Shown here piece after piece: positions 20,453-31,437 of a stretch of 64,000 nucleotides of DNA (its first letter is position 1; each line of letters begins with the position of its first letter). Made by a program: the position numbers and the translations under genes. The notes under the pieces were generated by a model. It saw only the letters and a program-made list of their open reading frames with translations. It ran no database searches and was not told where the DNA came from. Source of the DNA: Lotmaria passim (taxonomy: Eukaryota > Euglenozoa > Kinetoplastea > Trypanosomatida > Trypanosomatidae); the NCBI GenBank assembly GCA_037349495.1, contig CP140200.1, forward strand, positions 124,001 to 188,000, read 5' to 3'.

Positions 20453-23161
20453 CTACACATAAGCCTTCGGGGCGACCGTCGTCGGCTCCTTCTTGAGATC
20501 CTCCGCGTCCTTAAGCATCATCTCCATCCGCTTCAGCATCACCTCGTAGCTGGCCTTCTTGCTGTCCTCGGTCGTGGAGCTGATCTTGCTCGTGCACTTC
20601 GGGATCTCCTTCTTCGTGTAGTCAACGAAGCGGTCCACGTTGCCGCTGCGCGGCTCGGTGTTCATGACCTCACGCATCGCCTTCAGCGCCGTCACGACTT
20701 TGCCGGCATCGTCCTCGTCGTTGCCGACCACACCGACACAGATAGTGTGGCTGCCGCCGCCGACGGAATAGCGATACAGCCGGCACGGCTCCTCCGGCTT
20801 CTTCTCCTTCAGCCCGATCAGGTGCTCCGTGTTCGAGCCGACAAATGTGATGTTGAGCGATGAGAGGTAGACTATCTTGGTGGAGCCCATCTTTCGCACC
20901 TGCTTCAGCACGAGGTAGCAGCAGATCATCTCCGTCTCCTTCGTGGAGCGCTTGAAGCCCTCTTCCAGGCACGCCGTCATGGCGTCCTTCGTGTTCACCT
21001 CCTTCGTCTTCATGTTGTTCAGCGCCGGGCCGTAGACGGGCGAGGAGGCCAGCACCAGGGACTCGTAGTCGGAGCCGTCCTTCAGCAGGTCGCGGCCCTG
21101 ATCCGCCCCTTTTATGGCCGTCATCGTGACGTAGATGTTGAAGTACTCCCCACTGCTCGCGAGCTTACCGGTGCACGTACCAAGGTAGCTGCTCATGAAG
21201 TCGATGGCCTGCTGGCGGTGCTTCGACCCGCTGGCAAGCATGATGGTGGCGTTGTGACCTGACACCCACTGGTTGCGCGTCTCCGTCAAGGACGCAGACT
21301 CGACCGGCTTCGCCAGGTCTTCGACGAGGAGAGCCTCATCAATCTTGATTTCCTCCGAGCCGTTCACGACCGTGCCCTTGTCCTTGACGCTGATCTTCGC
21401 AGATTTGCCGGTCTTGTGCAACAGCAGCACACCGCGGATGTGTGTGTCGGCTTTTGCCGGCTCTTTCTCCTCCTTCTTGTCTTCCTTCTTGTCGCCCTCC
21501 TTGGTGGCCTTGGCGTCGTCCTTCTTGTCTTCCTTCTTGTCGCCCTCCTTGGTGGCCTTGGCGTCGTCCTTCTTGTCTTCCTTCTTGTCGCCCTCCTTGG
21601 CGGCCTTGGCGTCGTCCTTTTTGTCAGCCTTCTCGTTCTTCTCTCCCTCCTTCTTCTCTCCGTCTTTCCCGGCCTCCTTCTTGTCAGCTTCCTTTTCGTT
21701 CGACTTCGTGGTCGGGGCGCTGATGTCGCGTGCCTTGCCGTTGGTGGCCTTCTCCGACTCCTTCGTCTTCTTCTCATCCCGCTCCGCAGCCTTCCTGCTG
21801 CCGTTGGTGCCCAGCGGCTTCACGTCTGCGCGAATAAGGTCGTTGCGGTTCAAGAAGTCGTCGCGGCGAGAGGCGGCATCGACGACGCTGTGGTAGACGC
21901 CGCCGTACATCGATCCCATGCCGTACATCGAGCCCATGCCGCCACCGTACATCGAGCCCATTCCGTACATCGAGCCCATCCCGTACATGGAGCTCATCAT
22001 CGGGTTCATGCCATACATCGAGCCGCCCATCATCGGGTTCATGCCGTACATCGATCCGCTCATCGGACCACCCATGCCATTGTAGTACATGGAGCCTGAC
22101 TGACTGCCGTACATGGAGCCGCCCATCGCACCCATCATAGACCCGGCGGGACCATACATGGAGCCGTAGCCGCCGCCCATGCCTGACTGACCGCCGTACA
22201 TCGAGCCGCCCATGCCCGGCTGAGCCCCGTACATCGAGCCGCCCATGCCTGACTGACCGCCGTACATCGAGCCGCCCATGCCGTCCTTACCACCGGTCAT
22301 GGAGCCGTAGCCGCCGCCCATTCCCTCTTGCGCACCGTTCATCGAGCCGTAGCCGCTCATCGGATCGCCGGCACCCATCGAGCCGTAGCCACCCAACGCG
22401 TTCTGCGAGCCGACACCCGCCATGGAGCCGTAGCCACCCGCGCCGTTGTAGCCGCCCGCAGCAGGGTTGCCGTTCGGGCCGTACATGCTGCCCATCATGG
22501 AGCCGCTGTTGGCCTGCAAGCCCGGCGGTGCACCTCCGGCAGCACCTCCAGCAGCACCTCCAGCAGCACCATTGACCATCCTCGGAGTCACAGCGCTCGG
22601 CGTGGCAGAGGGAGCGGTGCGCGTGGCTGCCGCGGGGCCGGCTGGGGCACCGGGCGGCGGCACCGCACGCGTCGCAGCGGCGGCTGGCTTCACGGCTGAG
22701 CTCGGTGTGGTGCCGAGAGTACGCGGGGTGGCACTGACAGTCTTCGCCGGACCCGCCGCGGGGGCGCTGGCGCCCAGCGGCACGGAAGCGCGCTGCGGAG
22801 GGATGGCCGACGCGGGCGCCTTCGTCGGCGCCGTCGTGTTGGCGGCCGCTGTGGAGACAGACGACGGCTTCGTGGCCGCAGCAGCGTCCTTGCTGGGAGA
22901 GCTTTCGGAGGAGTGGTGGTGGTGGTGGTGGTGATGCGGCGAGGACGAGCCGGAGGACCTTCCATCGCGGCCGCTGCTGTGGTGCCTGCTCGACCCGCTG
23001 CTGTGCCTTCCAGATCCGCTGCTGTGCTTTCCAGATCCGCTGCTGTGCTTGCCAGATCCGCTGCTGTGCTTTCCAGATCCGCTGCTGCTCCTGTGCTTAC
23101 TGGAGCTGCTGGACGCCCGCTTCTCGGGGGAAGAAGCCTTGTTCTTGTCGGAAGACGCCAT
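20453..23161 (-). CDS. GSMYG-array protein with one degenerate kinesin-like motor domain
   Basis: 902 residues, start MASSDKNKASS. Residues 1-90 are Ser/Lys/His-rich, with four G-S-G-K-H-S-S type repeats and eight consecutive His. Residues 91-215 are Ala/Pro/Thr-rich. Residues 220-421 hold 13 S-M-Y-G motifs and several G-Y-G-S-M units. A charged Lys/Glu/Asp segment (455-570) includes three 16-residue tandem repeats. One pseudo-motor occupies 573-902, with the motifs V-S-G-H-N-A-T-I-M-L, R-D-L-L-K, A-S-S-P-V-Y-G-P-A, V-L-K-Q-V-R-K, V-Y-L-S-S-L, R-Y-S-V-G-G-G-S-H-T and T-E-P-R-S-G-N-V-D-R-F. It ends in a helical hairpin closing with K-A-Y-V. The kinesin P-loop lysine and both switch motifs are absent. 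The first four residues and the Ser/Lys start resemble the gene at 31438-35991. Predicted as a non-catalytic scaffold. Confidence 0.95.
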   Translation of the reverse strand: MASSDKNKASSPEKRASSSSSKHRSSSGSGKHSSGSGKHSSGSGKHSSGSGRHSSGSSRHHSSGRDGRSSGSSSPHHHHHHHHSSESSPSKDAAAATKPSSVSTAAANTTAPTKAPASAIPPQRASVPLGASAPAAGPAKTVSATPRTLGTTPSSAVKPAAAATRAVPPPGAPAGPAAATRTAPSATPSAVTPRMVNGAAGGAAGGAAGGAPPGLQANSGSMMGSMYGPNGNPAAGGYNGAGGYGSMAGVGSQNALGGYGSMGAGDPMSGYGSMNGAQEGMGGGYGSMTGGKDGMGGSMYGGQSGMGGSMYGAQPGMGGSMYGGQSGMGGGYGSMYGPAGSMMGAMGGSMYGSQSGSMYYNGMGGPMSGSMYGMNPMMGGSMYGMNPMMSSMYGMGSMYGMGSMYGGGMGSMYGMGSMYGGVYHSVVDAASRRDDFLNRNDLIRADVKPLGTNGSRKAAERDEKKTKESEKATNGKARDISAPTTKSNEKEADKKEAGKDGEKKEGEKNEKADKKDDAKAAKEGDKKEDKKDDAKATKEGDKKEDKKDDAKATKEGDKKEDKKEEKEPAKADTHIRGVLLLHKTGKSAKISVKDKGTVVNGSEEIKIDEALLVEDLAKPVESASLTETRNQWVSGHNATIMLASGSKHRQQAIDFMSSYLGTCTGKLASSGEYFNIYVTMTAIKGADQGRDLLKDGSDYESLVLASSPVYGPALNNMKTKEVNTKDAMTACLEEGFKRSTKETEMICCYLVLKQVRKMGSTKIVYLSSLNITFVGSNTEHLIGLKEKKPEEPCRLYRYSVGGGSHTICVGVVGNDEDDAGKVVTALKAMREVMNTEPRSGNVDRFVDYTKKEIPKCTSKISSTTEDSKKASYEVMLKRMEMMLKDAEDLKKEPTTVAPKAYV
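21479..21622 (-). repeat. Three 48-bp in-frame tandem repeats (16-residue Lys/Asp unit)
   Basis: The unit K-K-D-D-A-K-A-[AT]-K-E-G-D-K-K-E-D occurs three times without a break (residues 514-561 of the gene at 20453-23161). The copies are nearly identical in DNA, which suggests recent tandem duplication and likely length polymorphism. It lies just before the pseudo-motor and may be a charged single helix or linker. Confidence 0.92.
21899..22504 (-). repeat. GSMYG-coding low-complexity array
   Basis: Thirteen S-M-Y-G motifs lie in G-G-[QA]-x-G-M-G-G-S-M-Y-G and N-P-M-M-G-G-S-M-Y-G-M contexts. Near 22015-22120 the DNA is almost identical to part of the array at 34957-35550 in another gene, which suggests gene conversion. 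Confidence 0.92.
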
Positions 23162-25978
23162 CCTTGTGTAGGTTAGTATAAGTCTTCTGACCTTTTAGTA
23201 TGCTTGTTTCGTGGGGATCGGTGGAGGTGACGGTAGCAAAAGAGAACACACACACAAAGTCGAGAAAAAAACAACAAAAGTGATAATAATAAGAGAATCT
23301 GAAGATACGCAGACAATGTACTATGAAAGAGCAGGGGAAAACCCACCTCTTGAACTTGTAAAGCAAATATAAAAAAGAAAAAGATGATAAACGGAGAGAA
23401 ACTGACGTTAAGACTACAAAAAAAAAAAGGAAAAACAGAACACAGAACAAGTAAGGAAACGAAGCTGGAACAGTTAAGCACACGGCAAACGGCTTGCTTA
23501 CACACAAATGGGAAAAACTCTTTAAAGAAACACCGAGTAAGTTCTTTAGAGAGAGGTCTTATTGGCTTACTTGTCTTTTTTCTGAAAAAGTGGAAGGCGC
23601 TTTAAAAAAAAAAAAATGAGCTGTTGCGGGTGCATTTCAAAAACCAAGCGTTTTTTTTTTGTGTGTGTGATTGGGTTATGACGTAAATAAAACAAACAAA
23701 GAGAAAGATGTTCAAAAAAAAAAAAAGAGAGAATTGCAAGAAAATAGAAGAAGTGGTGACGCAATAAACTAAAAAAAGGTACTGCATTCACCCGCAGCTT
23801 TTTCTTTCTTTCTTTGTTTTCCTCATTGCTGTCATGTCTTCAAGGTCGGCTGTCGCTGCGCTTTTCCTAACAATAAGAGGGGAGTTCATCTCTATCGAAG
23901 AGAGAGAAAGGCCGACTTCGGTGTAAGGAGAAAACTCAAACAGAGCAGCTCTGCAAAGAAAAAAGAAAGGCAGAGGTGTTTCTGTTTGTTTTTTTTGCTT
24001 TTTTCTCAAGCGCTGCCATAGATGCCATGGAAGCGAATGAAGAGAACAGAAGAGGTGATGCAAGCGGCGCATGGTGGCCGCCAGTCCCACCTGCAACGCA
24101 TTTTTCGTTCCCTCTTCAGTCGTTGCGGACAATGATAAAAAGTGTCCGTTGTGCCACGACACAGGCCAGCGCAAGCGTGCAAAAGGAGACACCCCTTTCT
24201 ACTTTTCGGACATTGCTGCTCCTATTATTACTCTTCTTTCTTTCTTTAGTTTTTTTTTTTTTAATCAAAGACAATGGTGATTGCGTACAAAACAGAAGAG
24301 CCTAAAACCTGAATGCTAAAGAAAAGAGAAAAAAAGGGAATCTGCCAAAGCGTGCACATATACAAAAAAAAAAAAAAGACAAACTGTCAGAGTTGAACAA
24401 TCTGAAAAAAAAAAAAAGCGATCTTTAAAAACGAAATGGGAAGCGTAGAACCCTCTTCAACACAAACGTACTTGCTGTAGTGGTTGTTGCTTGCTGTTTC
24501 TCTTTTCTTTTTTCAAGTAGCTTCATTGTCTTCAAATCACCGTGCGGGGCTATGCTCCTTGATGAACGCTTTTTTCCCTTTTTACTACACTTTTTTGGGC
24601 AGATCTTTCCCCCCCCCCCCTTTTTTTTGATAGCATTGCAAATAGTACTTTTGAGCTGCTTCACGCTTTAGTTGGCAACTTCAAAAAAAAAAAAATACAC
24701 TACATATCTTCTTTTTTTTTTTTTAAATAACGACAAGAAAAAAAAAAAGGAAAGCAAGGCCGGAAAAAAAAAAAAACTATGAAACTTGCATGATTCTGAA
24801 TTGACCTCCCTTTCATTCTTGTTTGTTTTCTTTTTTTTTTTTTTCGATGCAGCACGTTTCACATCCCTTTATTGTGGGATGTCTCTTTATACCCTCAAGA
24901 GATGAACAGAAAACCAGGAAGCCTCAACAGGTGGTAGAACAGAAAAAGAAAAGAAAAAAAAAACAGAAAGCTAAAGCGCTCCTATTCCTCTACACATACA
25001 ATGCTCAAGCACTTCTTCTACAACATACAACAGAAAACGAACTTATCAACAGAAAAGGAAGCTTTACACGAAGAACGTCATCATCGCATGTCACGCACAA
25101 GACCACACAAGTGGACATGGAGGCCTGTCTCGAAGCAACGCTTTGCAGACTCTCATCCACCAAATGAACCCAAAGAGAAAAAAAAAGTAAAAAGAAAAAG
25201 TTGCTACACCAAATAGCAAACCAAAATAACAAGATGTGAAACGAAAAGAGAACGGTAATCACACATACACACACACACATACGAAAAAAAAAAATGAAGT
25301 TTCACAACACCAGCAACAGCAAAAAAGGCACTTTCTCGTTCCGTTATGCACTTTGGCTTGTGTGTAACGGAGAAACGAGAAACGAGTTGCTGTCAATGTG
25401 GATGAAACTAGAGTAACGGTAAGAGAAATAGCACGGGAAAAGAGTCATAAATCGACGACCCGAAATAAAAACGCAGAATCAAAACGGGGAATTCAAAAAA
25501 AAAAAGTGAAAAAATGAAAAAAAAAAAAAGGTAACCACATTAAAACAAACAAAAATAAAAATAAGATATATATATTCGTTTAAAAAGACAAAGAAAGAAA
25601 GAACAGCACAAAGAGACAAGCAATACACTCTCTTTTTTTTTTTTTTTGTGGTCATTGTCGTTTTGTTCATTGCGTGAACGATGAGGAAAGTGAAAACAGC
25701 ACAGCAAACTTTGTTTGTGTGTGTGTAGAGGGGAGGGGGTTTACTGTCAACATCATAGCATAACAGGGGACAGCAGTATCACACCCATGTATGCATCACA
25801 CCTTAAAGTCCACAGCAAGAGCAAGGCAGGGGGAAGAAAAAAAAAACTGACAATATCATATGCTAAATGAAAGAGGGAGAATGAAAACTAACGAAAAAAA
25901 AAAGACTTCTTCGCCTAAATAAAGCAAAAGGTAAAAAGGGGGTTTAAAAAAAAAAAACATGGCTCCGATGCGGACTGA
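23162..25978. other. Intergenic region, A-rich, no supported gene
   Basis: About 2.8 kb with many A9-A15 and T10-T13 tracts, a C12 run at 24609-24620 and a CA repeat at 25262-25280. An open frame on the minus strand at 23788-24192 lacks an ATG start. No RNA gene seen. Confidence 0.7.
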
Positions 25979-28675
25979 CTACCGGTCAGTGGAGTAGCCC
26001 TTCGGCTGGGTCTTTTCCGGCTCCGACAACAGCTCGTTCGCGTCCTTCACCATTTCCTCCATCCGCTCAATCTGCGCCTCACGTGCCTTCTTCTCCTCGT
26101 CGGTCGCGGCTGAGGCCTTTTCCTTTTGCCGAGCAATCTCCTTGTAGGTGAACTCAATAAAGCGTCTCACATTACCGCTGCGCGGCGGCATGTTCTTAAC
26201 CTCGCGAACCTTCCGCTCCACCTCCAGCGCCCCCTGCGCCTCCTCATCGTCGGAGCTGATGCAGAGACCGCTGACGGTGACGCAGGCGCCATCGATGGCA
26301 TAGCGGAAGAGACGGTGCGGCGACGATGGGGCCTTGTCCTTGATGTCCGTCATGTGCGTTACCGTCTCACCGCACAGAGCCACGCACATCGATGACAGAT
26401 GCACGTCTACCTCCGCACCTGTCTTCTTGATCGTTTTCAGGACGTAGAAGACAGCCACGATCTCCTTTTCCTCCTTCGCGTTCTTCAGCCCGGCGTCGAA
26501 GTGCGACGTAGCCTCGGCGCCGCTCTTGACCACCTTCGCCTCGAGCTTCCGCAGACACGGGCCGTAGATCGGCGAAGAGCCCATCGCCATCTTGACGTAG
26601 TCGGCGCCGTTCTTCAGCAGGTCGCAGCACTGGTCGGCGCCGCGCAGAGCCACCATCGTCATCGTAACATCGAACTTCACGCCTGTCTCCTTCTCGTTCT
26701 TTTCCAGCCGATCGATGCACTTCTGCATGAAGTCGCGGACCACAGTCTGTGCCGCGTCCTTCTTCCCCTTGCCGGCGCACATCATCAGGCTGGAGCAATG
26801 CCCGTTGAACCAGTTGCTGCGCAGCTCCGACAGCAACACCGAGTCGACCTCCTCCTTCTCGCCGGCCCGCTCAATTGCCTCGTCCGCCTCGAATGTCTCC
26901 TTCTTGCCGCCCTTCTCGTACACAACAGTGGACGGGTCCTTCACGGTTGTCACTGCCGTCTTGCCCGCCTTGTCCACGACAATGAGGGAGTGAACGTTGT
27001 AGTTTGATGGCACTTTCGCACGAGCCTTTCCACCGTTGCTGGTGCTGCTGCTGCCGGTCGGCGCCGCCCCAGCAGCCGTGCCGCGCTTGGTGGAGCGGGC
27101 ACTCGAATCTGCTGCCGGGCTGGCCGAACCGCCAGCCGCAGACGACGCCTTCACGTCAGCCTTGCGCTTAATCGTCAGCGCCTGCGCGTTGGAGTTATTT
27201 GTCGTGACGATCTTCTCGTGCTTGTCGCGGCTGTAGAGGTGGTTGCCGCCGCGCTTCCCGCTGCGCTTGAGATCCTTCGCGTCGTCAAATGTCTCGATGT
27301 TCGGACACAAGTCGTCCAGGTCAACCGTAGCCGCCTCCGCGGCGAAGCCGCCGTACTCGCTGGAGATGCCGCTGCGGTTCAGCGTGCTACCGCGGCCGGC
27401 GGCGGACATGTTCGCCAGACTGCCCCACTGTGCAGCAATGCCGTAGGTGCTCATGCCGCCGTACATGGAACCGGCCATCGGACCGCCCATGCCGTACATC
27501 GAACCCATCGGCCCCATCATCGAGTTCGGCGCCATCATGGAACCCGGGCCCATCGAGCCGAACAAGCCGCCTGCGCCGTACATCGAGCCGCCCATTGGAC
27601 CCATCATGGAGCCGGCACCAGGGTTCTGCCCGTACATCGACCCAGCGGCCGCCGCGTCCCCCATACCGTTGGGATTCTGGCCGTACATCGACCCGCCCAT
27701 CGGGCCCAACGTGGACGTATTGGCCCCTTTGCCGTCAAACATGGAGCCGCCCATGGGGCCCATCATCGAGCCCTGCCTGTTGACAGGTCCGTACATGGAG
27801 CCCATGCCTGCGGCACCAGCGCCACCCGGGCCCATCGAACCGTATCCGCCCATCGGACCACCCGGACCCATCGAACCGTATCCGCCCATCGGACCCATCG
27901 AACCGTATCCGCCCATCGGACCCATCGAGCCGTATCCGCCCATCGGACCACCCGGACCCATCGAACCGTATCCACCCATCGGACCACCCGGACCCATCGA
28001 ACCGAAGCCGCCACCCATGTCACCATTCTTGCTGTTCTTCCGCGCCAACGCCGGCGTGCTAGCGGGCGGGGCTCCCGTGGCAGCTCCGTTGACTGCCCGC
28101 GGCGTGCTGGTGGGAGGAACCTGCGCAGCGTTGGCCGGGCGCTTGGCACCACCAGCAGCGGCAGGTGCCGACCTCGGCGTGGCCGCCACGGTGTTCGCGT
28201 TGGCCTGGCCAGCGGGGCCTGGTGCAGGGGCCGCGCGCATCACTCCCGCGGCGGGCGACATCGCTGGCGGGTAGGCGCCCATTTTCTGGTTGGCGGGAGG
28301 CTGCGCCGGCCGCTTCACCCCGGCGGCGGGCGACATCGCCGGAGGGTAGGCGCCTGTGCTGGCTGGGGCGAGTTGCCCGTTGGGCCCCCACTTCCCTGCC
28401 GGCGGGGGCGGCGCGGCGCCTCCAATCGGACGAGACGGCGTGGCCGTCGGTGCAGCCGCCGTGCTTGGCATCGGACCAGCGGGCTTCGCCGCCATCAAGT
28501 TCGGCGTTTGCGCCGGTGCCGTTTCCGGTTTGGTCTGCGGGGTGTTCGACGGGGCCTTGTTGGCGGCGGCCGAGGCCGCGGCCGTGGTGGTCGCGCCGGC
28601 CTTCGAGCGCGAGAAGCTGCTCTGCTTCTGAAGGATGGAGCCGGTCGGCGGTGGTGGCGGAACAACAGCGCTCAT
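25979..28675 (-). CDS. GSMYG-array protein with one degenerate kinesin-like motor domain
   Basis: 898 residues from the ATG at 28675 (MSAVVPPPPPTGS). The frame extends to 28723, but the MSAVVP start matches the gene at 13898-17740, and a good trans-splicing acceptor lies between the two candidate starts. Residues 1-215 are Ala/Pro-rich and include two copies of G-A-Y-P-P-A-M-S-P-A-A-G-V (108-120, 133-145). Residues 224-405 form the array: five to six G-G-Y-G-S-M-G-P units, then six S-M-Y-G motifs. A linker with basic K-R-S-G-K-R patches follows. One pseudo-motor lies at 557-898: F-E-A-D-E-A (kinesin F-x-F-D-x-V-like), F-N-G-H-C-S-S-L-M, C-C-D-L-L, S-S-P-I-Y-G-P, Y-V-L-K-T-I-K, V-H-L-S-S-M, R-Y-A-I-D-G-A-C-V-T and P-P-R-S-G-N-V-R-R-F-I. 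Walker A and switch motifs are absent. It is closest in organisation to the gene at 20453-23161. Confidence 0.95.
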   Translation of the reverse strand: MSAVVPPPPPTGSILQKQSSFSRSKAGATTTAAASAAANKAPSNTPQTKPETAPAQTPNLMAAKPAGPMPSTAAAPTATPSRPIGGAAPPPPAGKWGPNGQLAPASTGAYPPAMSPAAGVKRPAQPPANQKMGAYPPAMSPAAGVMRAAPAPGPAGQANANTVAATPRSAPAAAGGAKRPANAAQVPPTSTPRAVNGAATGAPPASTPALARKNSKNGDMGGGFGSMGPGGPMGGYGSMGPGGPMGGYGSMGPMGGYGSMGPMGGYGSMGPGGPMGGYGSMGPGGAGAAGMGSMYGPVNRQGSMMGPMGGSMFDGKGANTSTLGPMGGSMYGQNPNGMGDAAAAGSMYGQNPGAGSMMGPMGGSMYGAGGLFGSMGPGSMMAPNSMMGPMGSMYGMGGPMAGSMYGGMSTYGIAAQWGSLANMSAAGRGSTLNRSGISSEYGGFAAEAATVDLDDLCPNIETFDDAKDLKRSGKRGGNHLYSRDKHEKIVTTNNSNAQALTIKRKADVKASSAAGGSASPAADSSARSTKRGTAAGAAPTGSSSTSNGGKARAKVPSNYNVHSLIVVDKAGKTAVTTVKDPSTVVYEKGGKKETFEADEAIERAGEKEEVDSVLLSELRSNWFNGHCSSLMMCAGKGKKDAAQTVVRDFMQKCIDRLEKNEKETGVKFDVTMTMVALRGADQCCDLLKNGADYVKMAMGSSPIYGPCLRKLEAKVVKSGAEATSHFDAGLKNAKEEKEIVAVFYVLKTIKKTGAEVDVHLSSMCVALCGETVTHMTDIKDKAPSSPHRLFRYAIDGACVTVSGLCISSDDEEAQGALEVERKVREVKNMPPRSGNVRRFIEFTYKEIARQKEKASAATDEEKKAREAQIERMEEMVKDANELLSEPEKTQPKGYSTDR
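27461..28006 (-). repeat. GYGSMGP / GSMYG-coding low-complexity array
   Basis: The 5' half is built of G-P-G-G-P-M-G-G-Y-G-S-M repeats that are nearly identical in DNA (27833-28006). The 3' half is more diverged, with six S-M-Y-G motifs. Confidence 0.92.
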
Positions 28676-28738
28676 TTTGACACGTGTGCGTGTACTTTTT
28701 TTTTTTGTAGGGGGAAAGGGCAATGAAAAAAAAAAAAA
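28676..28738 (-). promoter_or_regulatory. Candidate spliced-leader acceptor
   Basis: On the minus strand a T13 tract (28738-28726) and a C/T-rich stretch (28718-28707) are followed by an A-run and the first AG at 28696-28695. This gives a 19-base 5' UTR before the ATG at 28675, which supports that start over the upstream in-frame codons. Confidence 0.55.
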
Positions 28739-29262
28739 CTATGAAGTTTGAGGAATTGAGGCGCAGACAGAGAACCGGCTGACAACTCAGAAACCGCAAA
28801 GAAGGAAGTAAAAGATGATAAACACTTGGGAGGAGAGACGAAGGACACAATGAAAAGGGGAGCCTTTGTGTAAAAGCGAGTGAACGAATGCTGGCCTGCA
28901 GAAGAAGGAGACAACGTCAGTGCAAGAGATCACACACGCCAAAAGAGAAAGAACAGAGAACGAAAACAACAAAAAAAAAAAAAGACTGCTTGAACTCGTA
29001 AAGGGGGAGTACAAGAGCGCTGGAGTCTGAAATCGCTGAAAGAGAGACGTCAAAGTAACAAGACAGAAAAAAAAAAGAGAAACGAAAAAAAAAGTTGCTA
29101 ATACTAGAAGCGTTAGCTGCTATGTATACATGCTAGGCGAAGAGAGGAAGGGGGAGGGGGGTGAAAGAGGATGTATGACAGAAAAAAAAAAGAACAGAGG
29201 TTGGGAGAGACATCGTGAAGAAAAAAAAAAAAGACTAGAGAGCCCTATAAAAACACAAATAT

Positions 29263-29299
<37 letters not shown>

Positions 29300-31437
29300 C
29301 ATACACGTACGACCCATCGTGTCCTTCAGCCCAAGAATTGCTGCAGCCACCTGCGGATTAAACTCTCTTCGTTCTTCTCGCTTCGATTCTACGGCTTTCA
29401 ATGATGTGACGGAGCCCTCAACTCTCGCACGAAGAACGGCGCTGTGCGTTCACATCAGTGTGGGAAAGGGAAGAAAAAAAATGCCCTAGGTCCCACCCCA
29501 CACAAGCACAGCTGCTGTGAAACGCAGTTGACGACGACTCTCTGCTTCGCATCATACGACCCACAGGAAGAAGCTGTACAGTGAAAAAGCACCGTGCCGA
29601 TCATTCTGCTTCTTTTTTCTTTTTTTCAAGGCAGAAGAAAACAGAGAACACAATGAAGCTCTGCACTTGTGGAACTTTTTGCGCAAAGCATAGAAGACGG
29701 GGAAAAAAAAAAATGACACCTTACATTTTCAAAGACCCCCTTTTTTTCCCTCTGTTTTTGAGCTTTTTGAGATGTTCTTTACACTTGTAGGAGCCAACAA
29801 CTGAAAGGGGTGCTCAGGTTACTCTTTTCTTCGAGCTAAAAAAAAAAAAAAACAGCAACACAAACCGAACACACCAAAGCTGTGCTGCGTACAAAAAAAA
29901 AAAAAGAAAGGAAGGGAAACACTAAAAATAAAAAAGAAAGAACAATGATTGTGAAAAAAACAAAAAGAGAAAACGGGGGAAAAACGACTGCATCGCCACG
30001 AGGGTAAAACAGTGAAGGCAAAAGCGAGGACTTTTTACTACTCCTATTCTCCTCGCTTCTTCTACACATCAAAAAGATCTCTCTCGCTTGATACAAAGCT
30101 ACGTCCTACTATCAGCTGAGGCAGCTCCGCCTTTTTCCCCTACTGGAGAAAAAAAAAAAGAGAAAAAAAGGGGGACAAAAGAAGGGAAAAAGGGGGAAAA
30201 AGCACAGTCTCCACATTGCAGTGTTTACGTTAGTTTTTTTGTGGCACACACACACACACACACACACATGTAAGAATCCATCTGATCACATGAAAAGGGA
30301 AAACACAAAGAGATCTACACAGCTTGGCCTCATACGAAAAAGAGAGAGAAAAAAAAAACGGTAGCAACCAATTATATACGTAAAGAAAGATAAAAAAGAC
30401 AGCACAGTATTCCGACAACAGTACACGACCACTCATACCAAAACAAAACAAACAAACAAAAAAAGAGACAGAACCACCACCTTCTCCCTTGTAAAGACGA
30501 AACGTGTCTCAATCTGATCAACAACAAAGAAGAAAAGAAGCGATGACGCATGCACGCAAATACAAAGCATAGTTGGTGCCATGTGTATGCGCAGTTTTCT
30601 TTGTGTGTGTGTATGTATGTCTGTCTGTGACACTCAATTTCCGTATGGCCAACGTCAGGAACAAAAACCCAGCGAAAGAAAACAAAACAGAAAAAAAAAA
30701 AATAACAAATAAAGAAATAAAAAACAATGAACTCACCTTGGCATGGGTGATAGAGAAAAAGAAAAGACAAAAACTGAAGAAAAAAGGGAGCTCTGCACAT
30801 AACCTTCCCTCTACCTCATACACAAAAAAGAAAAGAACCCACTTACCTCATGGAAAAAACGACCGCGAAGAGGGGGGGAAAAAAAAAGTACCAGAAGCAA
30901 AGACGATGAAGTGTCACGTACAAACGAATCAGCCAACAAGGAAAAACAATCACAGTACTCTTCTTTTTTTTTTTTTTACTGCCAACGCTAGAACTTCAAA
31001 GAAACAGCACCTCTCGGATTCAACAACAGTAAACTTCGGTCTCCTGTCGTATTAGCAGTTGTTCTGTTTCTTAGCTTTTCGTTTCCTTTTTACTTTTTTT
31101 TTTTGGAGGCTAAAAAAAACCAACGTGCACAGCAACTCCAGCAACTCGTGCAGAAAAGGAAAAGGGAAAAAAGGAAAGCAACCACAACACAAACGAGTGC
31201 TTTTCACCGAAGCACAAAAGAAAAGAAGTAAAAAAAAAAAAAAACAGCAACACAACACTCATTTTGAGTGGGGCGTGGAAGCCACTATCAAGCGAGGAGG
31301 TTCGACAAAAAGATGCGCCGCAGACCCTCCGCATTCGCTTGAGCAGAGGGGGAAAAACAAACTAAAAAAAAAAAACAGTAAGAGAAAGTAGAGAATGCAA
31401 CAAAATACCAAGCAGCAGCAACAGTGGCAAAACAACA
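28739..31437. other. Intergenic region, A-rich, no supported gene
   Basis: About 2.7 kb with an (AT)15 microsatellite at 29267-29296, a CA repeat at 30245-30268 and many A10-A15 runs. No RNA gene or convincing coding frame seen. Confidence 0.7.

Noticed and set aside
21899-22504. GSMYG arrays considered as CRISPR or mobile-element repeats
   Set aside because: They are in-frame, degenerate coding repeats with no spacers, terminal repeats or transposase. No mobile element was seen in the window.
23788-24192. 134-codon minus-strand open frame with less biased composition
   Set aside because: Begins at GTG, not ATG, and shows no recognisable motif; not strong enough to call a gene.
29267-29296. 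AT microsatellites considered as origin or centromere-like elements
   Set aside because: Short simple repeats of this kind occur in most spacers here; nothing else supports an origin or centromere.
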